This document shows positions 1 to 12,894 of a stretch of DNA of 64,000 nt, in pieces (position 1 is the first letter of the stretch; the number at the start of each line of letters is the position of its first letter). Below the pieces are notes generated by a model. That model saw nothing but the letters and a program-made list of their open reading frames with translations, had not been told where the DNA came from and did no database searches. The DNA comes from Ceratotherium simum simum (lineage: Eukaryota; Chordata; Mammalia; Perissodactyla; Rhinocerotidae), in contig NW_004454239.1 in NCBI RefSeq assembly GCF_000283155.1, forward strand, positions 6,319,611 through 6,383,610. Direction: 5' to 3'. A program made the translations under genes and the position numbers.

Positions 1-89
1 GTAATACATGCTTATTGCAAAATATAAGAAAATGCAGAAAAGCATAAAAATTAAAGATTGCTAGTATTGCCACAACCCGGAAAACTGTT

Positions 90-735
90 TTTTTCATTGA
101 TTTTTAAGTAATTTTTAAAACATGAAGGAAATTAATTCCTTCTATAGTGCTTTTAAAAATCCTTGTCTATTTGGTGTTTTTGTTGATGATGGTGATGTGT
201 TTTTACATGAAATGCCAGTAATGTTTACAAAGTTTTATTAATCTCTCTTCTTTTCATGTTTTACACTAATTTTAGGTTTGAAAGTTCTCTCTCAACTTAA
301 CTGCTATTATATTTTCAACTAATCTTTGAAATGTACCTAATTAATCCAAAATTGGTTTTCCTATAGAATGGGATATATGGGTATGACTTGAATGTTCTTC
401 CTAATTAGCCAGTAATTCCCAAAGTCACGTATTGAATAACCCATCTTTTCCTTTTGGTGGCTTGCCTGTTCTATCATAAATTAAACACTTGCGTGCACTA
501 GGGCTTGTTTCTGGGCTATCAATTCTCATCCATTGATCTGTTCATTCTCGTTGTGGATACCACATTGTTTTAAGTACTGTGGCTCTATAATACATTTTAA
601 TATCTGTTACTGCAAGTCCCTCCTCCTAACTCTTCCCCAAAAATAATATTTAGCTTACTTTATTCTTCAAATGGATCTCATAATCATTTTGCTAATGTAT
701 GTCTGTATCTGTATCTACATACACTTTGACATTAT
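90..735 (-). repeat. L1 LINE fragment (ORF2/3' part), antisense
   Basis: The plus strand reads as the reverse complement of an old mammalian L1 ORF2. It shows the usual order of T-rich phrases: 'ccattgatctgttcatt', then a 'taccacattgttttaa' block, then 'gtggctctataata'. All frames are broken. The boundaries are approximate. This is a transposition fossil with no coding capacity. Confidence 0.75.
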
Positions 736-1030
736 GATTGAACTTTGTTTGGAAAGAGTAGAAAACTTAAAAAAAAAGATTTAAGAACTAAAAGAAAGAA
801 AAAAGAAAACTCTAGTGTGTGTGTGTTGTGTTGTGGGCTGTGCACTAGGGAGTCAAGGACAAATGAGACACACTCAAGTGGCCCACAGACCAGCCGGGGA
901 CGTCAGACATGCAAACAGCTAGTGACATTCCAGGCATTGCATGACTAGAGTGATGAGATGTGCAGAGGACAACTCCCACACTCCCAACCTCACTCAGGGG
1001 TGAGCCTGCAGGTGGATGGGACGGGCAGAG
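736..1030. other. No gene recognised
   Basis: An A-rich stretch near 765-810 and a short TG-rich run near 815-835 are followed by ordinary mixed sequence. The 67-codon open frame here is lysine-rich only because of the A-rich run. I see no homology or splice context. Confidence 0.5.
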
Positions 1031-1032
1031 AA

Positions 1033-1400
1033 AGAAGTGACCCTATTCATTGAATGAGTGCCTGCTGTATTCCAGACACGACCCCTGCCTCATGGAGCTT
1101 CCAGTCTAGGGGGGGACGTGAGTGAGTGAGCAGGCTATTTAACACCTTGTGATGGATCCTCCACGTGGCCAAGCGCAGGGTGCAAAGGGAACACGGGGAA
1201 GGGTGCTCGCCTGGGTCTGAAGGGAAGGGAAGGCTTCCTGCAGGAGATGGCTCTTCTGAACTGAGACTTCAATGGGGGTAGGAGGTGCTTGGACAACGAG
1301 AATCAGTGGAAGAGGAGTGTCCTGGGCAGGGAGCGGTATTTGTGGGCGCGCTCAGGTGAGAGAGCACGGCAGGCTTGAAGGCACCAGGGGAGCAGGGCTG
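1033..1400 (-). repeat. L2 LINE fragment, antisense
   Basis: The plus strand carries phrases typical of reverse-complemented L2. 'gagtgcctgctgtattccag' and 'catggagcttccagtcta' occur near 1054-1108. 'gaaggcttcctgcaggaga' and 'gaactgagacttcaatg' occur near 1228-1275. Together they match the antisense 3' half of L2 in order, with a gap of lost sequence between. The right edge is uncertain. Confidence 0.65.
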
Positions 1401-2290
1401 CACTGCCTACAGAGGGCCCTCGGGGAGAGAACCCCAGTCAGCCGAGCGGGCGCCTCAAATCCTAACCAGCGGCGCCTACATTCCTTCTTGAGACTTTTAG
1501 ATTTTTCCTAAAGGCAACCTCCCTTCCTGACTTTTCTTTTCCAAAAGCTGGAGCTTCTTGGGCAAGAGGAGAGATGCAAGTGTTTTGAAGAGGAGGATGG
1601 GGAGGGCTGAAGGCAGGAGACCAGGGAGACTTGGAGAAGGGTGGTTTGGGTTCTGGATTCTGGAAGCAGAATCACGGGGCCTCATCCCTCAGAGCAGATG
1701 CCTGCAGGGCTCTGAGTCGGGAAAGACCCTGGGCCATGACAGGTCAAGGTTTGAAGGTGTCCTTCTCCAGGGACTGGAGAGCTCCATGAGGATCTGAGGG
1801 CGGAGACCGGGAGCAGCGGAAGACTGGTGGCTCCTGTTTTGTGGCTGTTGGGGGAACCTTTGGGATTTTACCCTGTCCAAGGGGCGGAAGAGACAAAACA
1901 GTTGGGATAAAACCTCCCAACAGCCCTGCAGGATGAAAACTCAAGTCAGATTGATTTTGATTTAATGTAAATAATATGACATGTCTTGCACATCTGAATT
2001 TGTGGAATAAGATTCACAAATAATATTTAAGGCTCTCATTACACAAAATAGGAGATATAGAGAAAAATAGAAAAGAAAAACTTATCCACATACCCAATTC
2101 TCAACCCCAGGTATTCTTAAAAATTTTGATCAACTTCTAGTTTTTGCTGTTAGGACTTTGGTTTTAACTTGTGGGGGAGCGTGTGTGTGTATTACATAGT
2201 GCTAACCATAATTTTGTCCCTTGCCTTTGTACCTAACGTTATAACATAGGCATTTTTTCTCCGTTGTTATAAAGCCTTGGTAGAATTAAT
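1401..2290. other. No gene recognised
   Basis: The first 500 bases are G-rich and the rest is AT-rich. Short open frames overlap on both strands but show no family signature. The 1930-2290 part may belong to the flanking L1 fragment, but I cannot align it confidently. Confidence 0.4.
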
Positions 2291-2965
2291 CATATAGGAG
2301 AAAGTGTATAGATTTAACTACATAATATTTAAACTTGCAAGTTCAAAAATTATTACTAAAAGGTAAACAACTGCAGATAAAATGTGCATCAAATAAGACA
2401 AGGAATTAATGTTTTTATTATGCAAAGTATACATGTGAACTGATAGGAAAAAGACGAAGAAACCAAAAATATAAAAACAAGTAACACACGAAAAGTCATA
2501 AGAGAGGAAATATTTTTGGTCAACATATAAAATTATTTATTCTCACTAAATTTCAAAGGAATACAAATTAAGAGCTTGACATACAATTTGTCTTTCATCA
2601 TATTAGAAAAGATCATAAAATGTTTCATGTCCATTGGTTGGCAGTGTGGGGATGAGGTGAATCATACTTCCTCTCACATGTGGGGTCATAAATTGGTACA
2701 AGGTTTTGGGGAAACTGGCATTATATATCAAAAGCTTTACGTTTTTTCACTCCTTCTATAATCCCACTTCTGTTTTCACCACAGGACGTAATCAGAGGTA
2801 ACCTCAAAGATTTATGCACAAGAATATTAATCATAGCATTATTTATAATAGTGAAAAATTGCACATAACCTAATGTCCATCCAACAGGAATTGGTTAAGT
2901 AGACTATTATGCTGTCATTAGAATTTAGAAAACTGCATAACAACATTGAAAAATGACTTCTCCAT
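2291..2965 (+). repeat. L1 LINE 3' end, sense
   Basis: Sense L1 3' sequence is visible. 'agcattatttataatagtga' is followed by 'aacctaatgtccatccaaca' and 'ggttaagtagactattatg' near 2836-2915. This is the stereotyped 3' end of old L1M elements. Earlier parts are more decayed, so the left edge is approximate. Confidence 0.6.
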
Positions 2966-4371
2966 TTCCACAAGGTTCTACCACTCTTGCTAAAACGTGG
3001 AAGGAGATTTGGAAGTTTATTTACCCTGTTTTCCACGAATAGGATGAAATGTGTCTTGAGCACATTTGAGTGCTCTAGGTTTTGCCAACGTTGTTTAGAC
3101 ACCCCCGGGAAATGTGCACAGCCATCGCTGGCATATGAGACGCCCTCACTCACGGCCTAGGTACTATACTCAGGAGAAGGTACTATACAAGGAGAAGGCG
3201 TGGCCCACAACTTTACTTTTGCCTCCTTCTTTCGATCCCTTAAGCCTGCTTGCTGGGCTCTTCCTTCCCAGGTCCCTGCATGCAAACTTAGAAAGTCACT
3301 CCTGCAAATAGAAAAAAATCTTGCAACAACCTTAACTCACAAAATAGTCTCAATTCAGTAATTCAAGGAACCAGTCCCATATAATAGTCAGTTTCCAACT
3401 TTTCCCCCAAGTATGACTTCTCCCATTCCCCAGCCCCCACCTGTCACCTGACCTCTCGCAGGTGGGCTGTCAGGGGAGCCTGTCTTCAGGCTCACCTCCA
3501 TTCTCACTTTCAAGTCCATGTTTCTTGATCCTATAGAGCTGGAGGCGGGGAGCGGGAGAGCTGAGGGCTCAGGAAGTTCTCACTTGGCTGGCGGAGAGCT
3601 CAAGCTGACACTGGCTCTTTGGGGCTGCTTTTGTGGGTTCTTCTCTGAAGAACTTTTCCGTGAAGCGAGTGATGCACTTCCCCGTGGCTGGCGGAACTCT
3701 ACCTCATCCCCCCTTGGCCCATCCCCAGGGAGGAGCGACTGCACCTTGCAGGCAGGCATTCTCCCTGCGGGACCCAGGGAGACACTCCTTTGCACTCTGG
3801 GGAACAGTGCTATCAGATGCTGCGCTGAGTCAGCTGGCCCACATCACTGGGTTTCCCAGGTGGAGGCAGACTCCAGCACGTGTGACCCCTGGCTGTGGGG
3901 CACACACCAAGCTCCCCAAGTAACTCCATGAAGGATTTCCCTCCTCCCAGTTGAAGGTTGGGAAGAGGGGTGTTGGAGTCATCACCAGGCTTTTCCAAAG
4001 AAATCCACCTGATAGATTCTCCATCTCCCCTCTCTTAACCCTTTTTATAATCTCAATGTGGTCGAGAGCTTCGAGTCATATGACCAATTATTAGATGCTT
4101 CCTTCAAGATATTTGCAATGTAGCAACTTCCGTCTTTATGCTTTCTCCAGCTCTCAGAGAGGAAAGAACCCTTTTGACATCCTCAAACAACCTTTCTCTG
4201 TTCTCTTTCCCTCCCACATCTGAAGGTTAGTCAATCAGGCTCCTCCCACCTGACAACCGCCTGTCCCCTGCCCAAGGCTGCTCACCGCCTCCCCCTCGGA
4301 GAGCCAGCAACAAGCGCCCATCCGCTCTGCTTGCTCGGGACAGTCCTCAGCTTAGAACGCGCCCTGGCAGG
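2966..4371. other. Unassigned sequence without a supported gene
   Basis: Mixed-composition sequence, including a GC-richer part at about 3520-3930 and a cluster of CpGs at about 4255-4370. The longest frame (3518-3931, 137 codons) has overlapping competitors on both strands, no recognisable domain and no convincing codon bias. I do not call it coding. Confidence 0.4.
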
Positions 4372-4515
4372 TGCAAGAGTTAAGGTCTCCCTTAACCAAG
4401 CATGACCTCCGGGAGGGCAGAGGCCACATTTGAATCGTTTCCACGCTGCCAACAGCACATTGCTCAGGGCCTGGCACGCACTGGGTACTCAGAGAATGCT
4501 TGCTAATCATGCCCT
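4372..4515 (+). repeat. L2 LINE 3' end, sense
   Basis: The terminal L2 motif is present in order: 'ccgggagggcagaggccaca', then 'cagggcctggcacgcactgg', then 'actcagagaatgcttgcta'. This corresponds to the usual '...gagggcaggg...cctggcacatagtaggcgctcaataaa...' tail. Confidence 0.7.
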
Positions 4516-6289
4516 TTACACATGGCATTGACGTCAGATGTGGTATTAACAGGACTGGGCTGTTTAAGGGCAACGTCACAAAAGGGAGAGGTGACCCAGG
4601 TGGTGTGAAGGGTCACACGGGTTCAAGGAAGCCTGACACCTCAAACAGGTTGGAGAAGAGATTTCAGGGATCTGTGCCATCCTGAAAACTCAAAGGGGCA
4701 AAGGCCCACCAGAGCAGAACCTACTTTCGGGGTTAATCATCAGGCCCAGGTTATGGGAGATTAACCAGACAAGTGAAGTGTGGTGGTCGGAAAGGGTGAC
4801 ACAGCTCCTCAGAGAAAGTAGATCACACACCTCGAGATTAATGTCTCCTGACCACTGAGTCTATTCAGGGCCCTCCTGTGTCATATTTCTATTCTCTCAT
4901 TCATCTTGACTGCCCACCTTGGTACGAATGAAAGCCAGGAGCTAGTTGCACAAAATTAGAAAGGCTCCAAGAAACCCCTCAGGCCCTTCAGACACTGGCT
5001 GTGACTTTGAGCTAGTATATAAAATTAAATAACCAGCTTCTCTGGTTAATTGGCAAGAACTAGGAAAGATCCTAGGATTTGTCTTTTCTCCCTCCCAGCT
5101 GTGGGGTCGGGTTAGAATCGTGCATTAATAGATATGAGGTATGTTTGTATACGGAGGGCGGGCAGCACAGCTCTACCAACCACAAGAAACAGGGTACAGG
5201 CAGCGAAGTGGGTAGAGGAGGGTGAAACCACCATGTGCACGTGGAAACAAGTATGGGAGGCAGGAATGTCTCCAGGGGGGCGTTCAGGAGGTAATCTGGC
5301 TGGAAGCGGGGCCAGGCCACTTCTCCGGAAGCTCTGCTTTCTCCGCAAGGGCACAGCTTTTACCGAGCATCTTTATTTAGGGTAGCTCGTGGGTGGGGTC
5401 AGGAAGAAGGCTGATAAAGGTGAGGACTGAAGCTCCCCAGGCCCATCTTGGCATAACCGCAGAAATCCTGTTCCATGGAGAAGTGTGGTGAGGCTCTAGA
5501 AATTACCCAGTAAATCAGTTAGTGTGGACAGCAGGAGTTAAGTCTTGACAAACGGAAAAGCCACCTTCCTCCCCCTTTAACTTTAAGCCTGGGGGACAAG
5601 CAGGTGTCAGCAGGATAGATGACCAGGACACCATCCCCCACCCACAAGGCAGCGTCCCCACCTGCAACATGCCACTGTAGGCTCTCTTGACTGGGAAGAC
5701 ACCTCCGGAGTCTGAGACCTGGGATGGTGGTCTCCGCCCCTGGCTCTAGGAGGTCAGGGTAAGCCCCCATGTCAGAAGGTCTAAAAGAGGGTCCTCACAG
5801 GGGCCACCACCACACCCAGATCCCCTTAACATGCATGCTCGCCTCTGCTCCCTTTAGGAACGTGCTTCCTCTGGTAGCTTTCAGGAGGGTCTCAATGGCA
5901 TCTGTGACCCCCACCAAGTGAAGACCCCTACTGGCTCTGCTTGCTCAGGTCGTCCCAGGGTTATCTAATCCCAGACAGCTGAACTAGAAACCAACCTTTG
6001 CCAGCGTCCACAGCTTCTTCCCTATGCCTGCGGGTCCTGCCTCAACTTCACCTCATTTGCGTCCGTTCAGGCTTCTGTGGGTGCAGGGAAGAGTTTCTCA
6101 TTGATCTCTCTGTAAAGTGTCTCTCAGAGACTTGAAAAAGACACAATTTCAATGCTTTAATCTCACGTGACCCCCTGCTGCTCTGGTGTCAGCCTCTCCC
6201 TAGAGACCAGGACTCGCCCATCTCCTCACCAGGTGTGTACCCACACAGGTGTGATTTAGGAGCGCTCAGACAGTGTTCCAGGGTTTTTC
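4516..6289. other. Unassigned sequence without a supported gene
   Basis: Non-repetitive-looking mammalian sequence. Several 80-codon frames at 5072-5385 overlap one another on both strands, which indicates chance openness. I see no exon signature. Confidence 0.4.
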
Positions 6290-6612
6290 TGTCCTGAAGG
6301 TCCTGCACAATTCTTGTTAAATTTATTTCTGGACATTTTATGTCTTGGAATGTTATAATAAATGAGGATCACTTTCTATTACATTTATCAACTGGTTATT
6401 TCTGATAAAATTGACTGATTATTTTTATATTTTATGTAATATACCACTTTACTCATTTCTCATTAATTTCAGTAGCTTTTTAGTTGATTTCATTGGGTTT
6501 TTCAGTTAGATAATCATATTACAAGCAAAAATATATTTCAAAAATCCTATTTCCTCTTTCCTGGAATGTGTTCTCTTTTCTTATTTCTGTGTGCTTGTGT
6601 GTGTGTGCTTGT

Positions 6613-6652
<40 letters not shown>

Positions 6653-7715
6653 CAAAGAAAGAGAAAGAAACTTTCTAACTTTTCCCATTCTCTAGAACAG
6701 TGAAATTATTCATTCCTTAAAGGACTGATAAACTTGGCCTGTAAAACACTTTGGTCCCAGCATCTTTATAGAGCTAGTTCTTTGACAACACTTTTCTGTT
6801 TTTTTAAGAGTCTCTGGTTTATTTGTATTTTCTAGATATCCTTAAGCCAGTTTAAATGTGTTTTTTCCTGAACATTATGAATTTTATGCAGTTTCCATAT
6901 TTAGCAGAATTGTTCATAGAAATCTCTTAAAAGTCTATAAATCCTCTTCATATTTGTGATTATGTCTTTATTCTCAATCCTATTTTGGTCTCATTTTTCC
7001 TTGATTAGATTTCTTGGTTTTGAATATTTTATTCGGCATTTCAGAGAACTGAATCTCATTTATTTAGTAATTCTGCTGACTGCATATTTATACTCGTGAT
7101 TTCTGTTAATTCCTTCCTCCTACTTTCCGTATGCTTTCTTGCATTTTGCTGATTTGTTGAGTTTAATGGTCACAGTATTTGTTTTTATTTTTGTCTTACT
7201 TAATAAGACAAACATCTAAGATTATTACTGTAATGATAAGTACAGCTTTGGCTGCTGCCCACAACTTTGCTATGTTGTTATCTCATTATTTTTCGAATAG
7301 TCTATATTTGTAGTTGTGGTCTATCTTGTACTGAGTTACATAGAAACGTGTTTATTAAATTTCAAGTAGTTTCTCATTTAAAATTATATTCTTTATATAT
7401 AGTTTGTTTGCATTGTAATCAGAGAATATAGACATTACAACCTGTTTAAGAATTTATTTAGAAATTTTAGAGGCCTAACATGTAATTATTATTAGGGAAA
7501 TAAACCAGCATTATCTCTGCAGAGTTTTATATATTACTATCAAATTAACTTTATCAATAGATTTCTCTGATTTTGGCATATTAAGGGAGCAAAGAATAAA
7601 TTTTGGTACCAAATCAGAAAAATGCAGCTATAATCTACCACTAATATGTTTCTCTACATTTATCTTTATGTTTCTAATAGTTTTCCAGTATATATTTTGG
7701 TTTAATGTTATTCAT
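6290..7715 (-). repeat. L1 LINE ORF2 fragment, antisense
   Basis: Reverse-complement L1 reverse-transcriptase region. 'ttaaatttatttctggacat' near 6316-6340 and 'tttcagttagataatcatat' near 6500-6520 match the usual antisense ORF2 track. The T-rich text continues to about 7700. It is heavily diverged and interrupted by the dinucleotide repeat at 6595. Confidence 0.7.
6595..6668. repeat. (GT)n-(GA)n compound microsatellite
   Basis: About 40 bases of GT repeats with two GCTTGT interruptions pass directly into eight GA units and then AAAGAGAAAG. It is embedded in the antisense L1. The purine/pyrimidine switch makes it length-unstable and potentially polymorphic. Confidence 0.9.
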
Positions 7716-7748
7716 GATAACAACAATAACAACAATAATAATAATACC
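7716..7748. repeat. (AAC/AAT)n simple repeat
   Basis: Trinucleotide run alternating AAC and AAT units, placed between the L1 fragment and the MIR. It may be a decayed tail. Confidence 0.75.
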
Positions 7749-7880
7749 TAACATATGAGGTGCTTATGATATGCTAAAAACTGTGCTAAGCACATTGAAT
7801 GCCTTAGCTTTTCCATTTTCACAGCGACGCTATGAGGATTGTCTGCAGTTTACAGATGAGGACTCTGACACAACTAGGAT
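7749..7880 (-). repeat. MIR SINE, antisense
   Basis: The reverse-complement MIR core is seen: 'aaaactgtgctaagcacatt', then 'cgacgctatgaggattgtct', then 'gcagtttacagatgaggact'. The order and spacing match the antisense MIR conserved region. Confidence 0.75.
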
Positions 7881-8440
7881 TGGATTAGGCTGCACGGGAC
7901 AGGAGAAAAATAACAGAGCTAAAGCAAGATGGAACTTTATTCCATTCCCATGTTGGTCCAGAGCTGGTGTTATGGGGGCTTCAAGCTGCCCACAAGTGCA
8001 CGGGCTCCTCGTCTGTGTCCCACCTCCCTCAGCATTCAGATAGGAACCCAGGGCTGGCTGACTTCAGATTCAGGGCAGCCGTCCTGCCTCTTTTAGTGGC
8101 TAGCAGGGAAACAGATGAAGGGCCTCTGATGCTTAAGGCCCCCAAAGTCACCCCAACCATGCTCATTTCGGAACCTGTAATGACCCTTGAAGTCAGGGGA
8201 CTTTCACTCCAGCGTCAAGCTATTGTTCAAGCTGAGAACATGGTAACTCAGGACCCAACCTGCAGGGGTGTGCCGCAAGCCACCCTCCCAAGGCCTCACC
8301 ACCCCTCCAGGTGTTGTCATCAGATGCCCTTGCTCTCTTTTCGCTCTGAGCTCTTCTTCGAGAAAGCAGAGGCACATCCTGTTCCTTTCTGTCTCCTTTC
8401 TGGTGCCCATCACTGATGCTTAGCATAACCTCAGCGAGCT
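7881..8440 (+). repeat. Possible degenerate LTR-like repeat
   Basis: 'aaaataacagagctaaagca' followed by 'gatggaactttattccattc' near 7906-7950 resembles a mammalian retroviral LTR-type repeat, and the tail to about 8430 is compatible. I cannot name the family or fix the ends. The 149-codon frame at 7967-8416 is explained as chance within this repeat. Confidence 0.3.
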
Positions 8441-8799
8441 CCTGGGAGAGTGGGGAAGAGCGATCTGCGTTACAGACAGCTTCCCTTTTGGCCCGGCTGT
8501 TTGCCTCCTATGATGTAGTGCCCACTTTCATGGGATGGTGGAGGGAAGAATAGAAGAGAAATACACACACACACACATTTCAATAAATTAGCCTGACACT
8601 CAAGAAAGACCTGCCAAGAAAACTTTGAAAAGAAAGAAGTATTTTTCCTAGGAATTTCAGGAATTATTATTGGGGTCCTTCTAGTTAGTGATGGTTGGAG
8701 GCAAGGAAAGCTATTGATGTGGTGATCTTTTTTCTTTCATCTCATTACTGAATTCATGTACTAAGTCAACTATTTAGAGGCAATTTTGTCTTTTCCTTT
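8441..8799. other. No gene recognised; short (CA)n
   Basis: Mixed sequence containing a short CA run near 8564-8577. Nothing else is supported. Confidence 0.4.
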
Positions 8800-10245
8800 T
8801 CAATGTCACACCTCTTACTTTTCGTTGTCTGGCTCGAACTTCAGAACAACGTGAAGAGTAGCAATGAGTGCTAACATTCTTGTCTTGTCTCTGACTTAAA
8901 TAGGAATGCTTCTAATAGTTTACTACTTAAACAATTTTTTGCTGTAGCTTCTGATTGTAACTTTAACAAGGATATTCCCTACTACACCTAGTTGATAGTA
9001 ATTTTTATAAGAATTGATATTAAAATCGATCATCTTTTGAAATGATAGTATTTTGTTTGTTTAATCTTTTAAGTCAGTTAATTATAAGATAGATCTCTAA
9101 TATTGAATCAGTCTTCCATTCCTGAGTAAACCCTGGTTGGTCAAAGCATACTATTTTTTTATATTGTTGCTAGAATAATGTCAGCATTGTTTCTTTGAGG
9201 ATCTTTGTGTTTCTGTTCATAAGCAAGACTGACTGGTAATTTTTTCTTTTCTTTTCATTGATTTGTTGATTGTTCTAAAGCTCGTTATCTGGTCTGGTGT
9301 GAAGTTAAGCTAGGATCACAGAATTAACCAAGGAGCTTTGAATTTTTATTTTTACCGTCTGGAACAGTTCATATGCTATAGTATCATTTTTATTTAGTAA
9401 ATATTGATATAACTTTTCCATTAAACCATCTGAGCTTGATACATTTTTAGGGATTGAAATGCGACTTACTTTCATTTTATTCATGTTTAGGCAGTCCATC
9501 TCATCTTGGGTTGATTTTTACCACTCATATGATCTCAAAAATTTGATGTAAATGTTTACATTTATTGGCATAAAGTCATATATAGATTATTCATAACTTT
9601 TTATAATATTCTCAATATCTATGTATCTGTCCCACTTTTTCTAATGTTTATCTTTTCCTCTCTTTTTTCTTCATGATTACTCTTATTAAGTAAGCTTTTT
9701 GGGTTGCTTTCATTTGTTTAAATTTCTGCTTTAGTAAATGTTCACATTATCTTTATTAAATATTCTCATAGAATTTTGCCTTATTTTTTATCCATTTTCT
9801 AGCTTCTTGAGTTTTAGGTTTACTTTTTTACTTTTAACCTTTATTTTCAACTATGTGCATTTAAGACTATACATATGCATGTGAGTACTCACAGGTTTTT
9901 ACCTGAATGTTTTGATGAGCATTCATTTTTAAAGAGTTTGTGATTTATCTGGACTTCCTCTTCATTCCAGGAGTTATTTATAGTAGTAATAATAAAATTC
10001 ATAATAATAATAGTAGAGGGGTTAGTAATAGTTGCTATTATTGATAACTGGATAAGGTTTTGTTATTTGGTGATGCATTTTATTGTATTTTAGTCATAGA
10101 GCATGGATCTATGTTTTTACTTTTTATAATATGTTGATTTTCTTTGTGCTAGTTTTTATGAAAGTACAAGATTTATTTCAAAATAAGTATTCTGTGCTTA
10201 ATTTGGGGCATAATTTTGTGTGTGTGTAAAGAAAGAGATTTAGAT
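8800..10245 (-). repeat. L1 LINE ORF2 fragment, antisense
   Basis: Reverse-complement L1 ORF2. It has 'aacattcttgtcttgtctct' at about 8873, 'tcttccattcctgagtaaac' at about 9112, and 'gaacagttcatatgctatag' at about 9362. These fall in the order expected for the antisense element. It contains an (ATA)-rich patch near 9970-10015. Confidence 0.75.
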
Positions 10246-10252
10246 ATATATT

Positions 10253-10487
10253 AGAAATATCTGGGGCCGGCTCCGTGGCTTAGCGGTTAAGTGCGCGCGC
10301 TCTGATGCTGGCGGCCCGGGTTCGGATCCCGGGCGCGCCCCAGGGCACCGCTTCTCCGTCCAACGTGAGGCCGAGTCCCACGTGCAGCAACTAGAAGGAT
10401 GTGAACCTATGACATACAGCTATCTACTGGGGCTTTGGGGGGAAAAAAATGAATAAATAAAATCTTTAAAAAAAAAAGAAATATCTG
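10253..10487 (+). mobile_element. ERE1 SINE (equine), sense, with perfect TSD
   Basis: tRNA-derived SINE with the head GGGGCCGGCTCCGTGGCTTA, a pol III B box reading GGTTCGGATCC near 10320, and an A-rich tail interrupted as AATAAATAAAATC. It is flanked by an exact 11-bp target-site duplication, AGAAATATCTG (10253-10263 and 10477-10487). The perfect duplication and intact head indicate a fairly recent insertion. It landed in AT-rich sequence next to an antisense L1. This family is the main evidence for a perissodactyl source. Confidence 0.95.
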
Positions 10488-10589
10488 TGAAGAAAGATAT
10501 AGATTAAATTTCTCATGCATTTATTTCTTTACTCTCTCTTTCTGCTGGTGCAATAGTAAAATAATGGAAACAATAGTAACCCATAAAGA

Positions 10590-12564
10590 TAAAGAGAATA
10601 GAAGAGGAATCAACAGTGTGCATAGAGATAAATGTAATATTTCAAAGATAGCAAACAGAGCAAGGGTAAACGAGTCAGAAGAGCCAAGGAAAATGAAGCC
10701 TTTGTGCCAACAGAGGGGAGAGCAGTGAAAAACAAATTAATTTCCCCACAGGACTCTGGGAAGGTTTGGGATTTGGCGGCACCAGTCACCAAGGTTGCAC
10801 ATCTGTACTGAGCAGTTAGAGGCCACCCCCCATGCCTTTTCCAATCTCTTTGTCTTCCATGTGTAGCCAAGGATATATCCCATTCCCATCCCTACAGGAA
10901 ATGGGAGTTTTATTATGTTTAGAATTGAGAGGCTCCAGATGTGGGGAAACCAGATGTGGTTGGGAGAGAAGGTGCTAAATTAGAAACAAAAAGAAAAAGT
11001 AAATCCAAACCTAGAAGGGTCACACCACACATCTCTTCCCTGGCCCTATTCCCAGGGTGTCAGCAACTTGGTATGACTCCACCACCAGATAGGATATTAA
11101 AGGATTATTTTTCTGGAGAAACCAAATGCTCACAAATAAAAATGCTTACAAGGTCTGTCATTAGGGGGCTTTACAACGGAAAGGCAGAAAAGCTGGCAGC
11201 CTGATTGCACCACAGTGGAAGCCCACAGTGGTGAACTCATGGAGACACATGGAGCTTCCAACGAGTTTAAAGCCTTGCTCTTATAAACAAATGGAGACCC
11301 CAAAATCACAGTACTTGAGAGAAGACTCAACACAAACGACGCAGACCAAGATAAGGAGATATACAAAAATGAAAGCAAATTAGCAAGCTGAAAAGAACTT
11401 AGAGGAATAGACAATAGATAGAAGAGAATAAAACAAATAGCAGGACAAAAGAGATGAATCACAGAAGAGAGAAGATGAGAAATGTGTCGAGTCTCTCCAG
11501 GAATTCCCATACCTGACCAGTATGAGAAAATTCTGGGGAGAATGTCAATGAAGTAATAATAATGAGAAATTGCCAGATTGGTTGGACCCATGAAGCAGTC
11601 ATCAGCATGAACAAGAACAAAAGACTTATGCCAACCACATCATCACAAAATTTCAGAAAACCAGGGGCAAAGAGTAGATCCTAAGAGCTTCAGGGAGGGG
11701 CGCAAAACAAACAAGCAAAACAAAATGACTATGTACAAAGGAATGCGAAATGAGATTAAAAATCTTCTTCTCCCCTGTAACACTATAAGCTAGGTGAGCA
11801 AGCTCCCACAGGGTTGCAGGAGGGAAGTCTGGGGGTGGGGGAACATATGAAGTGCTTGGAAATACGTCTGAAGACTTGTAAAAATACTGACAGATATTTG
11901 ACAGGTCTTTTGGAGCATTTAGGGAAAAATGGTTCTCAACACATAGGACACTAAGTAATTAGAAAACAAAACAACTGTCAGTGACCAAAAAAACCCCAAA
12001 ATGTTGTACAAAACAATTATTGTATACTACTTCTAAGCAGAAAACAATATGGTCTTATTAGTATAAATATTAATTACTGATTTAACCACAAATTGTGATG
12101 TAGATATATTGATTAGATGGAGGACAGGAAATGGAGTGGATGTGGGAAAGCAAAAGAATGTGGCTAATAAAATAAGAAATCAGTATATAATATGTAACGC
12201 TCATAAATCAAGAAACAGCAATACAAGCATTAATTAGAAATGGGTAAAATCATGCAAAGCTCTTGCTTACGGAGAGCAGGAACAGGGGAAGAGGGTGGGG
12301 AGCAGCAGAGGCGTTTAATACTACCTTATTTTTTTAACTATACACATTTGTTACTTTGGTAAAAATATAAAATATATTTAAATAATTATGAACATGTATA
12401 TAGCTATATTTGTGATTTACTTTGTTAATTTAATAACCACTTTTATCTAGACACGTGATTAATGACAAAGGATTCACACAATTCATGAGAATAGGATGGT
12501 CATTTTTAAAAACAGTGATGAGTCAAATGGTATCTATATGGATAAAAATGAATCTTGACCCCCA
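10590..12564 (+). repeat. L1-like LINE, sense (5' part less certain)
   Basis: The 12430-12560 portion is clearly L1 ORF2: 'tctagacacgtgattaatga' is followed by 'gtatctatatggataaaaat' and 'aatcttgacc', which continues directly at 13320 after the LTR insertion. The A-rich text from about 11200 ('tgagaaattgccagattggt', 'ccacatcatcacaaaatttc') resembles sense L1-family sequence but is more diverged. It may be a separate or HAL1-type copy. The unique-looking stretch 10590-11200 is included with low certainty. Confidence 0.5.
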
Positions 12565-12894
12565 TAATGGTTAACTTTATGTGTCAATTTCACTAGGCCA
12601 TGGGGTGCCCAGATATTTGGTCAAACATTATTCTGGGTGTGTCTGTGAGGGTGTTTCTGGATAATAGTAACATTTGAATCAGGAGACTGAGTAAAGCAGA
12701 TTGTCCTCCCCAATGTTGGTGGGCCTGATCCCATTTGTCAAAGGCCTGGATAAAACAAAATGACTGACTCCCACGAATAAGAAAGAACACCTCCTGACTG
12801 ACAGCCTTGAGCTGGGACATCCGTCTTCTCCTGCCTTTGGACTTGAAGTGAAACACTGGCTCTTCTTGGGTTCTGAGCCTGCTGGCTTTCAGAC

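Noticed and set aside
3518..3931. 137-codon plus-strand frame in GC-richer sequence.
   Set aside because: Overlapped by long frames in another plus frame and on the minus strand. No domain or codon signal.
10264..10340. tRNA-like sequence with A and B boxes (tRNA gene candidate).
   Set aside because: It is the head of an ERE1 SINE with A-tail and TSD. It does not fold as a full cloverleaf. The same applies to the ERE copies at 27.9, 28.2 and 41.0 kb.
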